IMG/VR virus record: IMGVR_UViG_3300037245_000950 | Coordinates: 1-32,461 of that record | Reading direction: 5' to 3' (one strand) | DNA: 32,461 bases | DNA from: a virus | Part shown: piece after piece, positions 8,767 through 17,334 of the stretch | Numbering within the stretch: position 1 is the stretch's first letter | Layout: every line of letters begins with the position of its first letter | Notes under the pieces: model-generated | The model's input: only the letters and a program-made list of their open reading frames with translations | What the model was told of the DNA's origin: nothing | Database searches by the model: none | Position numbers and translations under genes: made by a program

Positions 8767-9321
8767 ATGGCCTGTACAGATAAAATTGCAGCGGATATAC
8801 TGAACAGTTGTGACGTACTCCCAGTAGCGGGGTATGAAAAAATTGCTTGGGCGATCAATAGGGAAGATATTGATGTTGTAACGCTAGACGGAACCTATAC
8901 GAACCTGATCACTGCTATTACTAAGACAGCTGTGGGGTATACGGTTACTGCGGTGAAGAAAGAGATGAACGGTGGTTTTGATCTTGTCACGTCAGATAAT
9001 ATGCCCGATACCTTTTCTCACTTCTGGTCGTTCCAGCCGTTTGAGAGAGATGCTGCAGCGATTGCGAATATTGACGATATGAATGATATCGTTTTGATCG
9101 TTGAGTTGAAGGGATCGAAAGTTGAAGGTTGCTTTGTAGTGCTTGGTTTGGAAATGGGGCTTTATAAAACCAGTGCATCACAGAGGCAAAACGATAACAA
9201 CGGATTGCCTACCTACGAGTTCGGTAGTATGGAAGGACAGGGTGAGCGTTATGGTAGGTTTGTCTATTGGATTACTGATTATGATACCACAAAGGCATTA
9301 ATTGTCGGACTCGAAACTTAA
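8767..9321 (+). CDS. virion protein, 184 aa, paralogue of 13777 N-terminus
   Basis: Unnamed family. It aligns along its whole length with residues ~1-187 of the product at 13777: ACTDKIAADILNSC, AWAINREDID, YTVTAVKKEMN.GFDL, then GCFV..GLE.GL and GQGERY.RFVYW. The two genes share an identical 31-base run (8845-8875 and 13855-13885), so duplication or recombination is fairly recent. Its place right after the capsid gene suggests a decoration, tail-tube or connector component; the paralogue with an extra domain among fibre-like genes suggests an exposed subunit form. An AAAGGA motif lies 9-14 bases before the ATG. Confidence 0.7.
   Translation: MACTDKIAADILNSCDVLPVAGYEKIAWAINREDIDVVTLDGTYTNLITAITKTAVGYTVTAVKKEMNGGFDLVTSDNMPDTFSHFWSFQPFERDAAAIANIDDMNDIVLIVELKGSKVEGCFVVLGLEMGLYKTSASQRQNDNNGLPTYEFGSMEGQGERYGRFVYWITDYDTTKALIVGLET
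8845..8875 (+). repeat. 31-bp identical block, copy 1
   Basis: This block inside the 8767 gene is identical to 13855-13885 in its paralogue and encodes the AWAINREDID region. Flanking bases diverge quickly, pointing to conversion between copies or strong selection on this segment. Confidence 0.85.
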
Positions 9322-10033
9322 TAGACTGAATGAGTTGAGAAAACATTCGATGGAAAGGGTCTTGAGTGATCCTTTCCTTTTGATGGAAATGTTAAGGCTC
9401 TACTCAGAATTGTTTTTGAAGTCACGGCCTTGCTCGGATTGCGAAAAGAAGCACAAAGCATATTATACGAAGCTGTTACATGAGGGAGAAAAGCAAATTA
9501 AAAAACTTGATATCATGGCAAAGAATACCTGTAAAATGAAAGACGATGTTTGTCTGTTTCATAAAGGCAACCATTTTACCCATGTGAACATAACCGACAG
9601 TGTTGCCACTGCGATGCTGAAGTCACAACCGATCCTTGAAAAACATTTCATCGCATATCCGAAGGGCTATGAGCCGAAGAGCGATGAGGTGAAACTTATT
9701 AAGACGAAAAAGGGTCTTGCTGAAGCAAATAAGAAGCTGAAGGCAACCCTTGTTGATCTGCGTAATGCAGAGAAAGCTGCCAAGGTGGATGTTGAGGACA
9801 CCACTAAGCTGCAGGAGCAGCATGTGGAGGCTATGGATCTGGTAGAGAAAGCGGATGACGATAAGAAGAAAGCCCTTCAGGAAGCAGCCGACAAGATCAG
9901 TAAGGAGGTTCAGGAAATTATAGAGGGGACAGCGGCAATTGAAGTGGCTGTGGTTGAAGCACAGTCCAAAGCGGATGAAGCTGCAGCGGAGGTAGATAAA
10001 TTCAATTCGCTATTGAAGAAGCGTGAAAAATGA
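9302..10033 (+). CDS. coiled-coil head-region protein, 243 aa
   Basis: Not recognised. The N-terminal part has a C-x-x-C-x-x-x-H cluster (PCSDCEKKHK), and further C-K-M-K-D-D-V-C-L-F-H-K-G-N-H residues that could bind zinc. From ~residue 135 to the end it is lysine/glutamate/alanine coiled coil (KALQEAADKISKEVQEI, then AQSKADEAAAEVDKF). It lies between the duplicated virion protein and the portal, overlapping the latter by 4 bases. A scaffold or internal head protein is possible. The TTG at 9302 overlaps the upstream gene by 20 bases; ATG 9350 gives a shorter alternative of 227 aa, and both remain plausible. Confidence 0.65.
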   Translation: MSDSKLNRLNELRKHSMERVLSDPFLLMEMLRLYSELFLKSRPCSDCEKKHKAYYTKLLHEGEKQIKKLDIMAKNTCKMKDDVCLFHKGNHFTHVNITDSVATAMLKSQPILEKHFIAYPKGYEPKSDEVKLIKTKKGLAEANKKLKATLVDLRNAEKAAKVDVEDTTKLQEQHVEAMDLVEKADDDKKKALQEAADKISKEVQEIIEGTAAIEVAVVEAQSKADEAAAEVDKFNSLLKKREK

Positions 10034-11187
10034 GTCGAAATATAACATTGAATGAGTTACAAGCACCGTTCAAAGTTACTAAAGTTAGGGTAGATGGTAT
10101 TGTCAAGTACGATATAGATAATGCCTACCCTACCCGAATGGAGCGGGTAATAGATGGGAGCGTAACAGCCAAAAGTTCGGCTCTGATGCTCACTAGATTC
10201 CTTATTGGAGAGGGCTTCGAGAATCCTGAGTTAAACAGTATTGTTATCGGGAAGGACCGTTTTGGTCGAGACATCAATCTGTATCATTTACTTGGTAAGG
10301 TCTGCCGGAGCGTTGCGTACTACTCCGGCTTTTATCTTCGCCTGGGATATAATGGTGAACTGAAGATCGGTGAACTGAGGGACGAAAATTTCAAGCATTG
10401 TCGTTTTGTGGATATGGACACCCAGAATCACACTGGAATGATCGCTGTTTATAATAATTGGGATAAGCAGACAGGGCGACACGAACCATCCAAAGCCAAT
10501 AAGGTTCATGTGTACAATACCACAAAGGAGGCGATAGAGAGCCAGATCAAATCTGTTAAGGGTTTTAAGAAATGGAAAGGCCAGATCTTCTTTTGGTTCG
10601 ATGATGATGATTACATTTATCCGGTCAGCTTGGTAGATCCTGTAATATACGATGCAGATACGGAGAAGCAGATCTCCCTATTCAAAAACGGTGAGCTACG
10701 TAGGGGCTTCTTTCTGAAGTACATTATTCATCACACATCGTTTACCAATCCAAAGGATGCGGAGGACTTCAAGGAGAAGCTTGGTAAGGTGATGGGTGGT
10801 GGGCACGAATATTCATCCCTGGTAATGGATGGGGAGTTTGATGCTGATGGTAATCTGAAGGATGGCCCGAACATTAAGATCACGAAGATAGATCAGAATG
10901 TGAGTGACAAACTATTTGATACGTATGAGAAAAGTACGACCAATAACATCCGGAAAGCGTTCCATGCTATACCTCAGATCCTGATCGATTATGAGGATAG
11001 TAAGCTGGGCACCACTTCCGGAGAAGCTTTGAGACAGGCAGCGGAGTTTTATAACTCGCAGACTGAAGATACTAGAAAGAACATCGGCCAGTGCTTTCAG
11101 CAGATCATGAAAAACTGGAAAGATGACATGACAAATGAAACGTTTAACATTAAACCTTTGAGCCTTGGCACTACTGTGGAGCTTTGA
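10030..11187 (+). CDS. portal protein, 385 aa
   Basis: The long C-terminal helical region (TYEKSTTNNIRKAFHAIPQILIDY near 295-318, then GTTSGEALRQAAEFYNSQTEDTRKNIGQCFQQIM) matches the stem and crown part of HK97-like portals, where a helical bundle follows an IP..L-containing loop. The N-terminal half has the alternating helices and strands of the clip and wing. The portal forms the ring for DNA packaging at the capsid vertex. It lies three genes downstream of the capsid gene rather than upstream of the protease, an unusual order. It overlaps the genes on both sides. Confidence 0.7.
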   Translation: MSRNITLNELQAPFKVTKVRVDGIVKYDIDNAYPTRMERVIDGSVTAKSSALMLTRFLIGEGFENPELNSIVIGKDRFGRDINLYHLLGKVCRSVAYYSGFYLRLGYNGELKIGELRDENFKHCRFVDMDTQNHTGMIAVYNNWDKQTGRHEPSKANKVHVYNTTKEAIESQIKSVKGFKKWKGQIFFWFDDDDYIYPVSLVDPVIYDADTEKQISLFKNGELRRGFFLKYIIHHTSFTNPKDAEDFKEKLGKVMGGGHEYSSLVMDGEFDADGNLKDGPNIKITKIDQNVSDKLFDTYEKSTTNNIRKAFHAIPQILIDYEDSKLGTTSGEALRQAAEFYNSQTEDTRKNIGQCFQQIMKNWKDDMTNETFNIKPLSLGTTVEL

Positions 11188-11653
11188 TGATCAGCAAACG
11201 ATTAAGCCGATCAGCGCAAACAATGAAGGAAAGTGGGAACAACTTGCCACTGAAGTTCAGTTGATAAAGCTGAAGGAGTTGATGGGTGCTGACTTTGTTC
11301 AGGATGTACTGGCAAATCCAACAGGCACCTGGAACAAGAAATTGATCGATGGTGATACGTATGACATCAGTGAGGTGAGCTATACGTTTGCGGGTTTGAA
11401 GTATGTACTGTCGTTCCTGTTCTATGAGCGGTATATCATGGAGATCGATGCACAGGATACTTTTGCGGGGATGATGCGTAACGAGAACGAGAACGCTGCT
11501 CATATTAGTTTTGCTCAGAAGAAGAATATGGCACAGGAAATGCGACGGATCGCAAACGATCACTGGAAGGATTGCTACCAGTTTGTTTGTGAGAACTCAG
11601 ACGAGTTTCCTTATGCCGCAGTGAAAACGAGCGGAAGATTTTACTTTATTTGA
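11165..11653 (+). CDS. DUF6712-like head-tail connector, 162 aa
   Basis: Features of a small helical connector protein: TIKPISANNEGKWEQLATEVQLIKLKELMGADFVQDVL at the N-terminus, then GLKYVLSFLFYERYIME and a C-terminal helix with HWKDCYQFV. It resembles the uncharacterised DUF6712 proteins that follow portal or capsid genes in Bacteroidota phages. No in-frame ATG exists near the beginning, so the start is probably TTG 11165, which overlaps the portal gene by 23 bases. The assignment is from residue pattern and position; the domain name needs a profile search. Confidence 0.55.
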   Translation: MALLWSFDDQQTIKPISANNEGKWEQLATEVQLIKLKELMGADFVQDVLANPTGTWNKKLIDGDTYDISEVSYTFAGLKYVLSFLFYERYIMEIDAQDTFAGMMRNENENAAHISFAQKKNMAQEMRRIANDHWKDCYQFVCENSDEFPYAAVKTSGRFYFI

Positions 11654-11664
11654 GAAAGAAGCTT

Positions 11665-11672
11665 TATATTTG
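11665..11672 (+). promoter_or_regulatory. candidate -7 box before the fibre genes
   Basis: TATATTTG is a perfect match to TAnnTTTG in the 47-base gap before the ATG at 11701. The best upstream TTTG (11649) is only 12 bases away instead of 19, so the promoter is incomplete by the usual rule. Confidence 0.3.
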
Positions 11673-11700
11673 AAACTATTTTAAACAAATAACTGTTATC

Positions 11701-12774
11701 ATGAAAAAATTACTTTTTATTTTGATGTTGCTGGTTCCGGGCTTTTTGATCGCACAGAATTACATTCTATCGCATGAGATGGGCGATGAAGCAGCAAGAG
11801 GAAAGCTTAACGCAGTGATTTACGATGAGGGTAAGATCACCTTGACCTCTACTCATTCAGCTGATTCGTACAAAGATTTTCTGAATGCTGAATGGACCCC
11901 TACAACAGACATGGCTTCAGGAGGGACTAACGGGATTTACTCAATTATCAATCCAATCTTTAATGTTAGTAACGCTTATGGCTTACGTGCCAGGGTGGAT
12001 ATGAGAGATCAGGCTGATAGTGCCGTTGAGGTTAATCAGCTTCATGGTATTGATGGGTTGTTTAATCTGAGTGATCAGGATTATGATGTGGTGGATAATA
12101 TGTCTGTATTCGGAGGTGCTATTCATGCAGTTGGTATTACAGCTGGGGATGTCACCACTGGAACACTGAATCTGTATTATGGTGCCTGGGGGCCGTCTAC
12201 AACTAAAAATTTTACAGCCGAAACAAATGGAATGTTGCTTGTGACACACGCATCCACTAATGTTGATTACGGTGTTCAGGTACAATCTTCAAGCGCAATG
12301 ACCGCAGGGCTGTATCTATTGAACCATCCCAGTAACTCACCAGCCACGATGACCAGCGGGATTCTCATGGAGAGTGCAGCTAGTGGGATGACCTACGGTG
12401 TGAATATGACCGGAGCGGGAATTACTGGTGCTGAAATATTATGCCAGAACGGTGCAACGATTGATAATATCGATGCAGATACGCTTGATATTACCGAAAC
12501 GATTGTGAAAGTTTCTGGTACGTTGTATGTCACGGGTGATATCTCTTCCGGTGGTACTACTTCCGACTGGGCTTTGACAGATGAACAGCCGGAGTTGGAA
12601 GATTATTGGGCTAAGACATTAGAGCTTAATAAACTACCTGCTTTTGAAGGAAAAGATAGGCAAAGTTTAATTACATATCTCAATGGCCTGGAAGAAACCA
12701 CCGAGCGTCTACTGAGATACATCGTAGCGCAGGATGCCAGGATTGCAGAACTTGAAGAAAATCAAGGAAACTAA
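11701..12774 (+). CDS. signal-peptide-bearing fibre-like protein, 357 aa
   Basis: The N-terminus (MKKLLFILMLLVPGFLIAQ) is a textbook Sec signal peptide with probable cleavage after IAQ, odd for a gene within a virion module. The body is beta-rich, with glycine/serine/threonine-rich repeats resembling fibre or spike sequences. The segment ATIDNIDADTLDITETIVKVSG (near residues 255-276) recurs in altered form in the next gene. The C-terminus (LEDYWAKTLELNKLPAF, then TYLNGLEETTERLLRYIVAQDARIAELEE) is a helical coiled coil, like the chaperone or trimerising ends of fibres. Function unknown: secreted fibre-like protein or cell-surface modifier. Confidence 0.65.
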   Translation: MKKLLFILMLLVPGFLIAQNYILSHEMGDEAARGKLNAVIYDEGKITLTSTHSADSYKDFLNAEWTPTTDMASGGTNGIYSIINPIFNVSNAYGLRARVDMRDQADSAVEVNQLHGIDGLFNLSDQDYDVVDNMSVFGGAIHAVGITAGDVTTGTLNLYYGAWGPSTTKNFTAETNGMLLVTHASTNVDYGVQVQSSSAMTAGLYLLNHPSNSPATMTSGILMESAASGMTYGVNMTGAGITGAEILCQNGATIDNIDADTLDITETIVKVSGTLYVTGDISSGGTTSDWALTDEQPELEDYWAKTLELNKLPAFEGKDRQSLITYLNGLEETTERLLRYIVAQDARIAELEENQGN

Positions 12775-12775
12775 G

Positions 12776-13447
12776 ATGAAGGCGGTATTCGTCATATTGT
12801 TCATCTGTATTACGGGTGGGTTGTGCGGTCAGAATATCACAGCAGCTGGCACCATGAAGGCTGATTCAATGAATACAAATCAGTTGGTGGCTGATACTAT
12901 TACTTTCACCAATGGGGCGAATATTACCAATGGAGAAACTGATACATTAACCCTCACTGAAACGGTTATAAAGGTGGATGGTGATTTTTATCTAGGGGGT
13001 CATTTTACAACAATATACCACGAAGGTGGGTTGGCTTATGTATCCACACCAGGGACCATGATCATCAATACGGGTGGGACGTTTGAGAAGCTTGATGAGG
13101 GGAATATAGCTTATACGGCTGACCACCTTAATTTTTTCACACATGATGACGGACGGTTAACTTATACAGGCACCCATGCACTACACGTTACTATTAGGGG
13201 AACCGTGTCCCTTGAGAATGGAGAAGTTACACAAGTAATCCAATTGCGATTAGCGAAGAACGGTACAACGATAGCCGGAACAACTATGACTCGTGAGTTT
13301 GTAGCTGTATCAACAGATACCGCAATCCCATTGGGGTGGCTGGATGAACTGGTTACGGATGATTATTATGAGATTTATGGTACATCAGATACAAATGCTG
13401 ACGAATTTGATATTAACAATCTTACCTTAACGATAACGAAACATTAA
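12776..13447 (+). CDS. second signal-peptide-bearing protein, 223 aa
   Basis: Start at ATG 12776 gives a clean signal peptide (MKAVFVILFICITGGLCGQ) and lies two bases after the upstream stop; a longer frame from 12734 would bury it. The mature part is beta-rich. ANITNGETDTLTLTETVIKVDG matches the DTLDITETIVKVSG segment of the upstream gene, so the two are partly homologous. Residues ~120-220 form a jelly-roll-like stretch (HVTIRGTVSLENGEVTQVIQLRLAKNGT, ending FDINNLTLTITKH). LCGQ lacks a proper lipobox, so lipidation is not expected. Confidence 0.65.
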   Translation: MKAVFVILFICITGGLCGQNITAAGTMKADSMNTNQLVADTITFTNGANITNGETDTLTLTETVIKVDGDFYLGGHFTTIYHEGGLAYVSTPGTMIINTGGTFEKLDEGNIAYTADHLNFFTHDDGRLTYTGTHALHVTIRGTVSLENGEVTQVIQLRLAKNGTTIAGTTMTREFVAVSTDTAIPLGWLDELVTDDYYEIYGTSDTNADEFDINNLTLTITKH

Positions 13448-13452
13448 ACGAT

Positions 13453-13764
13453 ATGGCACGTGGTGGAGATTCATTAAAGGAGATTACTAACTCCGAAGGT
13501 ACAGACAAGTACGCTGCCGGAGTATATAAGCGGAGCAATAGCACTCTGTTTGGATCGATCTATGCGATCACAGCTTGCGGGGCTACGGTGATAACAGCCC
13601 TGAAGAATGCTGACGGTGCAGATATTTATTGCAACTATGTAGCTAGTGCCGTTCCGCTTGCTACCGGGGAAACCATCTTCTTCAGGCAAATTGCTCACGA
13701 GATAACAGTTACCGTTGCGCCTGTATTGGTTTATTATAAGGAACAGGTAGTAGTATCAGCTTAA
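13453..13764 (+). CDS. small structural protein, 103 aa
   Basis: Not recognised. After a polar start (ARGGDSLKEITNSEGTDKY) the chain is beta-rich (STLFGSIYAITACGATVITALKN, ATGETIFFRQIAHEITVTVAPVLVYY), with no signal peptide. Size and composition fit a small exterior or tail-associated protein. Its start context AAACGATATGGC is identical to that of the 8767 gene, and the next gene (13777) is that gene's paralogue, so the whole 13450-13900 stretch may have come from the head region by duplication. Confidence 0.6.
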   Translation: MARGGDSLKEITNSEGTDKYAAGVYKRSNSTLFGSIYAITACGATVITALKNADGADIYCNYVASAVPLATGETIFFRQIAHEITVTVAPVLVYYKEQVVVSA

Positions 13765-13776
13765 AAAATAGAAATT

Positions 13777-14799
13777 ATGCCTTGTATAGATAAGATTGCA
13801 GCGGACATTCTGAACTCATGTGAGACGATACCAAGGGGCGGCTTTGAAACGAAAGCTTGGGCGATCAATAGGGAAGATATTGATGAGATAACGCATGACG
13901 TAACGTACAATACTTTGGTTGAAGCAATCACAAAGGTTGAGGAAACGAAAGCGTACACAGTTACCGCAGTCAAGAAGGAGATGAATGCAGGGTTTGATCT
14001 GGCTACTGATGATGATATTCCGGATACGTATTTGAACTATTTCTCTTTTAAACCATACGAGAAAGATGCGGCTGCGATTACAAACCTGGATTCAATGAAC
14101 GACTTGGTAATTATAGCCGAGTTGAAAGGTTTGAAAACAGAAGGTTGTTTTGTGATCTATGGTCTTGAAAAGGGATTGTTCAAAAATACTGGTACGCAAA
14201 GGCAGAATGATTCGCATGGATTGCCGATTTATGAAATGCAATCGCAGGAGGGTCAGGGAGAGAGATATTCAAGGTTTGTATTTTGGGATACTGATTATGA
14301 TACCTCACTAGCAGCAATTGAATATCTGGAAGAGGCTTATGGTCCAGAGCTTCATGATGATGCCAATGCTGCAAGTGATCCAGAAGGAAACGAAGCAGAT
14401 GCGACTACGGGTTGGACTCCAACAAGTCTATCTGGGACTGGATCGAATGTATTTGAGTCTCAGGGGGCAGTAAAAGATGTTGGCTCATATTCAATTCACG
14501 CTAACAGCAACGACACTCCGACTAATGGGGCAAAATTCGTGAAAACATTTACTGTGGAAGATGGGGAGAATTATATTTGTACTTTCAGGTGGAGGCATGT
14601 TGGGGCTGGTGGTGGATGGAGGAGTCTGGTAAACGCGGTTCAAGTTGATGCAATTGCATCGGTAAATACCGATTTTGAATCCGGATCAATAACTGAAACC
14701 GCTTCGGGTGTAACAATGGTTGTTCAATTTGAAGAGTATAGTGAGACTTTTGATGGGGGTATCTACATGGATAATTTATCATTTAGAAAAATACTATAA
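13777..14799 (+). CDS. two-domain virion protein: 8767 paralogue plus beta domain, 340 aa
   Basis: Residues ~1-187 are homologous to the 184-aa protein at 8767 (same cysteines, INREDID block, GQGERY.RFV block). Residues ~188-340 are a different, beta-rich domain beginning YGPELHDDANAASDPEGNEAD and ending GGIYMDNLSFRKIL, with the look of a carbohydrate-binding or CBM-like jelly roll. That domain is repeated as the complete next gene (14799). A domain fusion of a tail/capsid-associated subunit with a possible host-glycan-binding domain fits its place just before the deacetylase-bearing fibre gene. Stop and next start overlap by one base. Confidence 0.7.
   Translation: MPCIDKIAADILNSCETIPRGGFETKAWAINREDIDEITHDVTYNTLVEAITKVEETKAYTVTAVKKEMNAGFDLATDDDIPDTYLNYFSFKPYEKDAAAITNLDSMNDLVIIAELKGLKTEGCFVIYGLEKGLFKNTGTQRQNDSHGLPIYEMQSQEGQGERYSRFVFWDTDYDTSLAAIEYLEEAYGPELHDDANAASDPEGNEADATTGWTPTSLSGTGSNVFESQGAVKDVGSYSIHANSNDTPTNGAKFVKTFTVEDGENYICTFRWRHVGAGGGWRSLVNAVQVDAIASVNTDFESGSITETASGVTMVVQFEEYSETFDGGIYMDNLSFRKIL
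13855..13885 (+). repeat. 31-bp identical block, copy 2
   Basis: Identical to 8845-8875; see that entry. Confidence 0.85.
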
Positions 14800-15341
14800 T
14801 GCCAGGAATAGGGATAGGTTTGGGTATTGGGTTAAAACGGACTGGTGATCCGTATGGCTCCGAGCTTTATAATTATGCTAATGCCTTAGCAGACCCAGCT
14901 GGGACGGAGGCTGACAGCACCTCTGGAATTACTGCCGGGGGATTAAGTGGGGGTAATACGTTTGCATCTCAGTCGGCTGTAAAAAATGCAGGTGTTTATT
15001 CTATTCACGCTGAAAGTAATGATACTCCCACAGGATCAGCCAGGGTATATTTTGATCTTACAGCAGTCAAGTTTAATTTTGTAAATGACGAAGAAGGTAA
15101 AATAGAGTTTGATGCCAGACACGTTGGGGTGGGTGGGATTTGGAGTGCCTACTTCGCTTCAAGTACTTTTGGTGTTAACAATTTGATAGATAGTGTAGAA
15201 AATACAGATATTACATTTCTCAGGTATAAGTATGAATTTACTTATGATGCTAATCATAGGTATTTTAATTTTCGTGAGAGAGGACTACTACATGATGGGG
15301 GTATATATTTAGATAATATTTCAGTTAAGAAAAAATTGTAA
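14799..15341 (+). CDS. stand-alone CBM-like beta-domain protein, 180 aa
   Basis: After a glycine-rich start (MPGIGIGLGIGLKRTGD) the body aligns with the C-terminal domain of the preceding protein: YGSELYNYANALADPAGTEAD against YGPELHDDANAASDPEGNEAD, SQSAVKNAGVYSIHAESNDTPT against SQGAVKDVGSYSIHANSNDTPT, RHVGVGGIW against RHVGAGGGW, and GGIYLDNISVKKKL against GGIYMDNLSFRKIL. By eye identity is roughly half. The fold is probably a carbohydrate-binding-module-like beta sandwich. The glycine-rich start could be a trimerising or anchoring tip. One-base overlaps tie it to both neighbours. Confidence 0.7.
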   Translation: MPGIGIGLGIGLKRTGDPYGSELYNYANALADPAGTEADSTSGITAGGLSGGNTFASQSAVKNAGVYSIHAESNDTPTGSARVYFDLTAVKFNFVNDEEGKIEFDARHVGVGGIWSAYFASSTFGVNNLIDSVENTDITFLRYKYEFTYDANHRYFNFRERGLLHDGGIYLDNISVKKKL

Positions 15342-16969
15342 TGAGTGGAGAATATCAAATAACAGAGGAAGATAGCTCATATTCGGTTGAAGAGTTTGAT
15401 TTACCGATGATTGTTATTAAGTATATTGCCACTCAATTTGTGTTCAAATTTAAAATGTCCTCAGCGTTTGAAATAACAATAGTAGACGGTGATGGAACTA
15501 TCACAAGTTATGATGGACTAGATAGCACCCAGATCACCCACACAACAGCCTATTCAACACCCGGATCTTATACTTTTCAAATAACCAAAAACTTTGAAAG
15601 GATATCATTTCTTGATCTAAGATTTATGGAGCATGCGAGTGGGAGTGCTGTTAATTTTTGGCCCCCGGCAGATTGTACAGAGTTTAGGATTTATGGATGC
15701 TCGTTTTATGGGGATGCTTCTGGATGGAGATTTAATCCCGCTATGACTGTTTTTCTGGTTGGTAATAACGGGGCACAAAATAAAGGGGATGGATTAAGTG
15801 GAGATATATCTAATTGGGATCTTCCATTTACAACAATAACTGAGTTTAGAATAAAAAATAATTCATTCTCTGGAGATCCTTCAGATTGGGTTTTTGATAA
15901 TATCCTTATTTCGAGGGTGGAATGTGATAACAACGCATTGTCTGGTAGTATGCCAAATATTGCGTTTCGTAATTCTGCCGCCCTTCACTACTCAATGAAC
16001 GGTAATTATTTTACGGGTGCTAATATTGATACATTTCGCCCCGCTATGACCAGGTTTGAGATAAACGACCAGAGGGCAGCATTTCCGACAGTAACGCTTG
16101 ATAGTTTATTAGAGGACATAGCGGATTATTTTCAGACAAACGCACCCTCCGCTGATTGTGTATTTGATTTCAGAGGAATCAATATGGGAATACCTACTGG
16201 TGGGGCAACAAATGTGGACAAAGTTAGGATAGAGGGATATTATACTGATGAGGGAAAGACGGCCTGGGTTTATGTAAATGAGAGTGACCCCGCCTTTGAC
16301 AACGGTAAGCTGGTATTGACATTTGATGGAAATATGACTTCCATTTACACTGTTGGCTATCCTGTATTTGTGGCAAAATCAGTCCAATGCACTATCTATT
16401 CATGGTCGGATGGAGTGGGAACCTCCGGAATGTACTCTTGGGCAAATATGGTAACAATGGACACCGGGGGTATGGATATGCAGGGCCACGCTCAGACCCA
16501 TACTGATATAACCGATCTAACAGAACAGGAATTAATAGATGAGCTTGAGGCTGTTGATGCTGCTTTTGTGGCTAATGGGTTAACAGCCCCAGATCACATA
16601 GCTTATCCTTTTGGGGAGAGGGATTCAGAAACAGATGCAATTGTGGATGGTTATAGATTATCGGGTAGAATATATTCAATAGACCTACCCAGGCCATTTG
16701 AATACAAAAACGCCATAAAATACTTTCTTAAATGCTATTGGATAGACGACAGGGCAGACCGCGACTTTGATCTTGCCGCCTTCAAATCTACAATGGACGA
16801 AGCCATGACAAATAAAGCCGCCTTAATATCAATAAGTCACAATATTAATTCCTTAAATACTTTCAAGTATGGTTTCGTAAAACAAAGTGACCTGGAGGCT
16901 ATAATTGATTATGCAGATGAGATTGGAATGGATATCATAACATTATCAGAATTTTATAATTTACTCTGA
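15341..16969 (+). CDS. tail protein with LRR-like repeats and NodB deacetylase domain, 542 aa
   Basis: Residues ~85-230 contain irregular leucine-rich-type repeats (LVGNNGAQNKGDGLSGDISNW, FRIKNNSFSGDPSDW, CDNNALSGSMPN, MNGNYFTG) like the BspA class. The C-terminal ~200 residues are a NodB-type polysaccharide deacetylase: motif 1 YSWSDG (Asp357), motif 2 HAQTH (383-387, metal-binding histidines), motif 3 AYPFG (421-425). Such enzymes remove acetyl groups from sugars using a divalent metal. In a phage tail this would modify capsule or O-antigen at the host surface. Motif 1 is SDG rather than the usual DDG, so activity needs testing. Confidence 0.8.
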   Translation: MSGEYQITEEDSSYSVEEFDLPMIVIKYIATQFVFKFKMSSAFEITIVDGDGTITSYDGLDSTQITHTTAYSTPGSYTFQITKNFERISFLDLRFMEHASGSAVNFWPPADCTEFRIYGCSFYGDASGWRFNPAMTVFLVGNNGAQNKGDGLSGDISNWDLPFTTITEFRIKNNSFSGDPSDWVFDNILISRVECDNNALSGSMPNIAFRNSAALHYSMNGNYFTGANIDTFRPAMTRFEINDQRAAFPTVTLDSLLEDIADYFQTNAPSADCVFDFRGINMGIPTGGATNVDKVRIEGYYTDEGKTAWVYVNESDPAFDNGKLVLTFDGNMTSIYTVGYPVFVAKSVQCTIYSWSDGVGTSGMYSWANMVTMDTGGMDMQGHAQTHTDITDLTEQELIDELEAVDAAFVANGLTAPDHIAYPFGERDSETDAIVDGYRLSGRIYSIDLPRPFEYKNAIKYFLKCYWIDDRADRDFDLAAFKSTMDEAMTNKAALISISHNINSLNTFKYGFVKQSDLEAIIDYADEIGMDIITLSEFYNLL

Positions 16970-17313
16970 TGGCACTAGGACCAGCATACAAAGATATCGA
17001 ATATTACAGCGGAGATGAGCTTAAGAAAGCGTATACAGTGTTGAAAGATGGAAGCCCTGTTAATATGTTAGGAGATACTTTATTAATGCACGTAAAACGT
17101 AAAAGAACAGATCTTACTTCAAAAGCCTTTGCTGTACTTTCGTCTGATGTGGGAACGATCGTGGTTAGCGGAGCGAATAATAATATTTATACCTTAAGCG
17201 GACAATATGCTCTTGATCAGGATACTTATTATTATGATATAGAACGTGTTAATGTAAATGAAACCACGCAATACGGAAAATTCTTAGTAACCGGAGATGT
17301 AACAAGAGTATGA
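16969..17313 (+). CDS. BppU-N-like baseplate/fibre adaptor, 114 aa
   Basis: The order YYSGDELKKAYTVLKDGSPVNMLGDTLLMHVKRKR...FAVLSSDVGTIVVSG...YYYDIERV resembles the N-terminal domain of BppU-type baseplate proteins, small beta sandwiches that attach receptor-binding proteins. It follows the deacetylase tail protein with a one-base overlap, consistent with an accessory role in the same adhesin assembly. It is not fused to a fibre here. The family is inferred from pattern. Confidence 0.5.
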   Translation: MALGPAYKDIEYYSGDELKKAYTVLKDGSPVNMLGDTLLMHVKRKRTDLTSKAFAVLSSDVGTIVVSGANNNIYTLSGQYALDQDTYYYDIERVNVNETTQYGKFLVTGDVTRV

Positions 17314-17334
17314 TACCATTAATTCCTTACTGTA

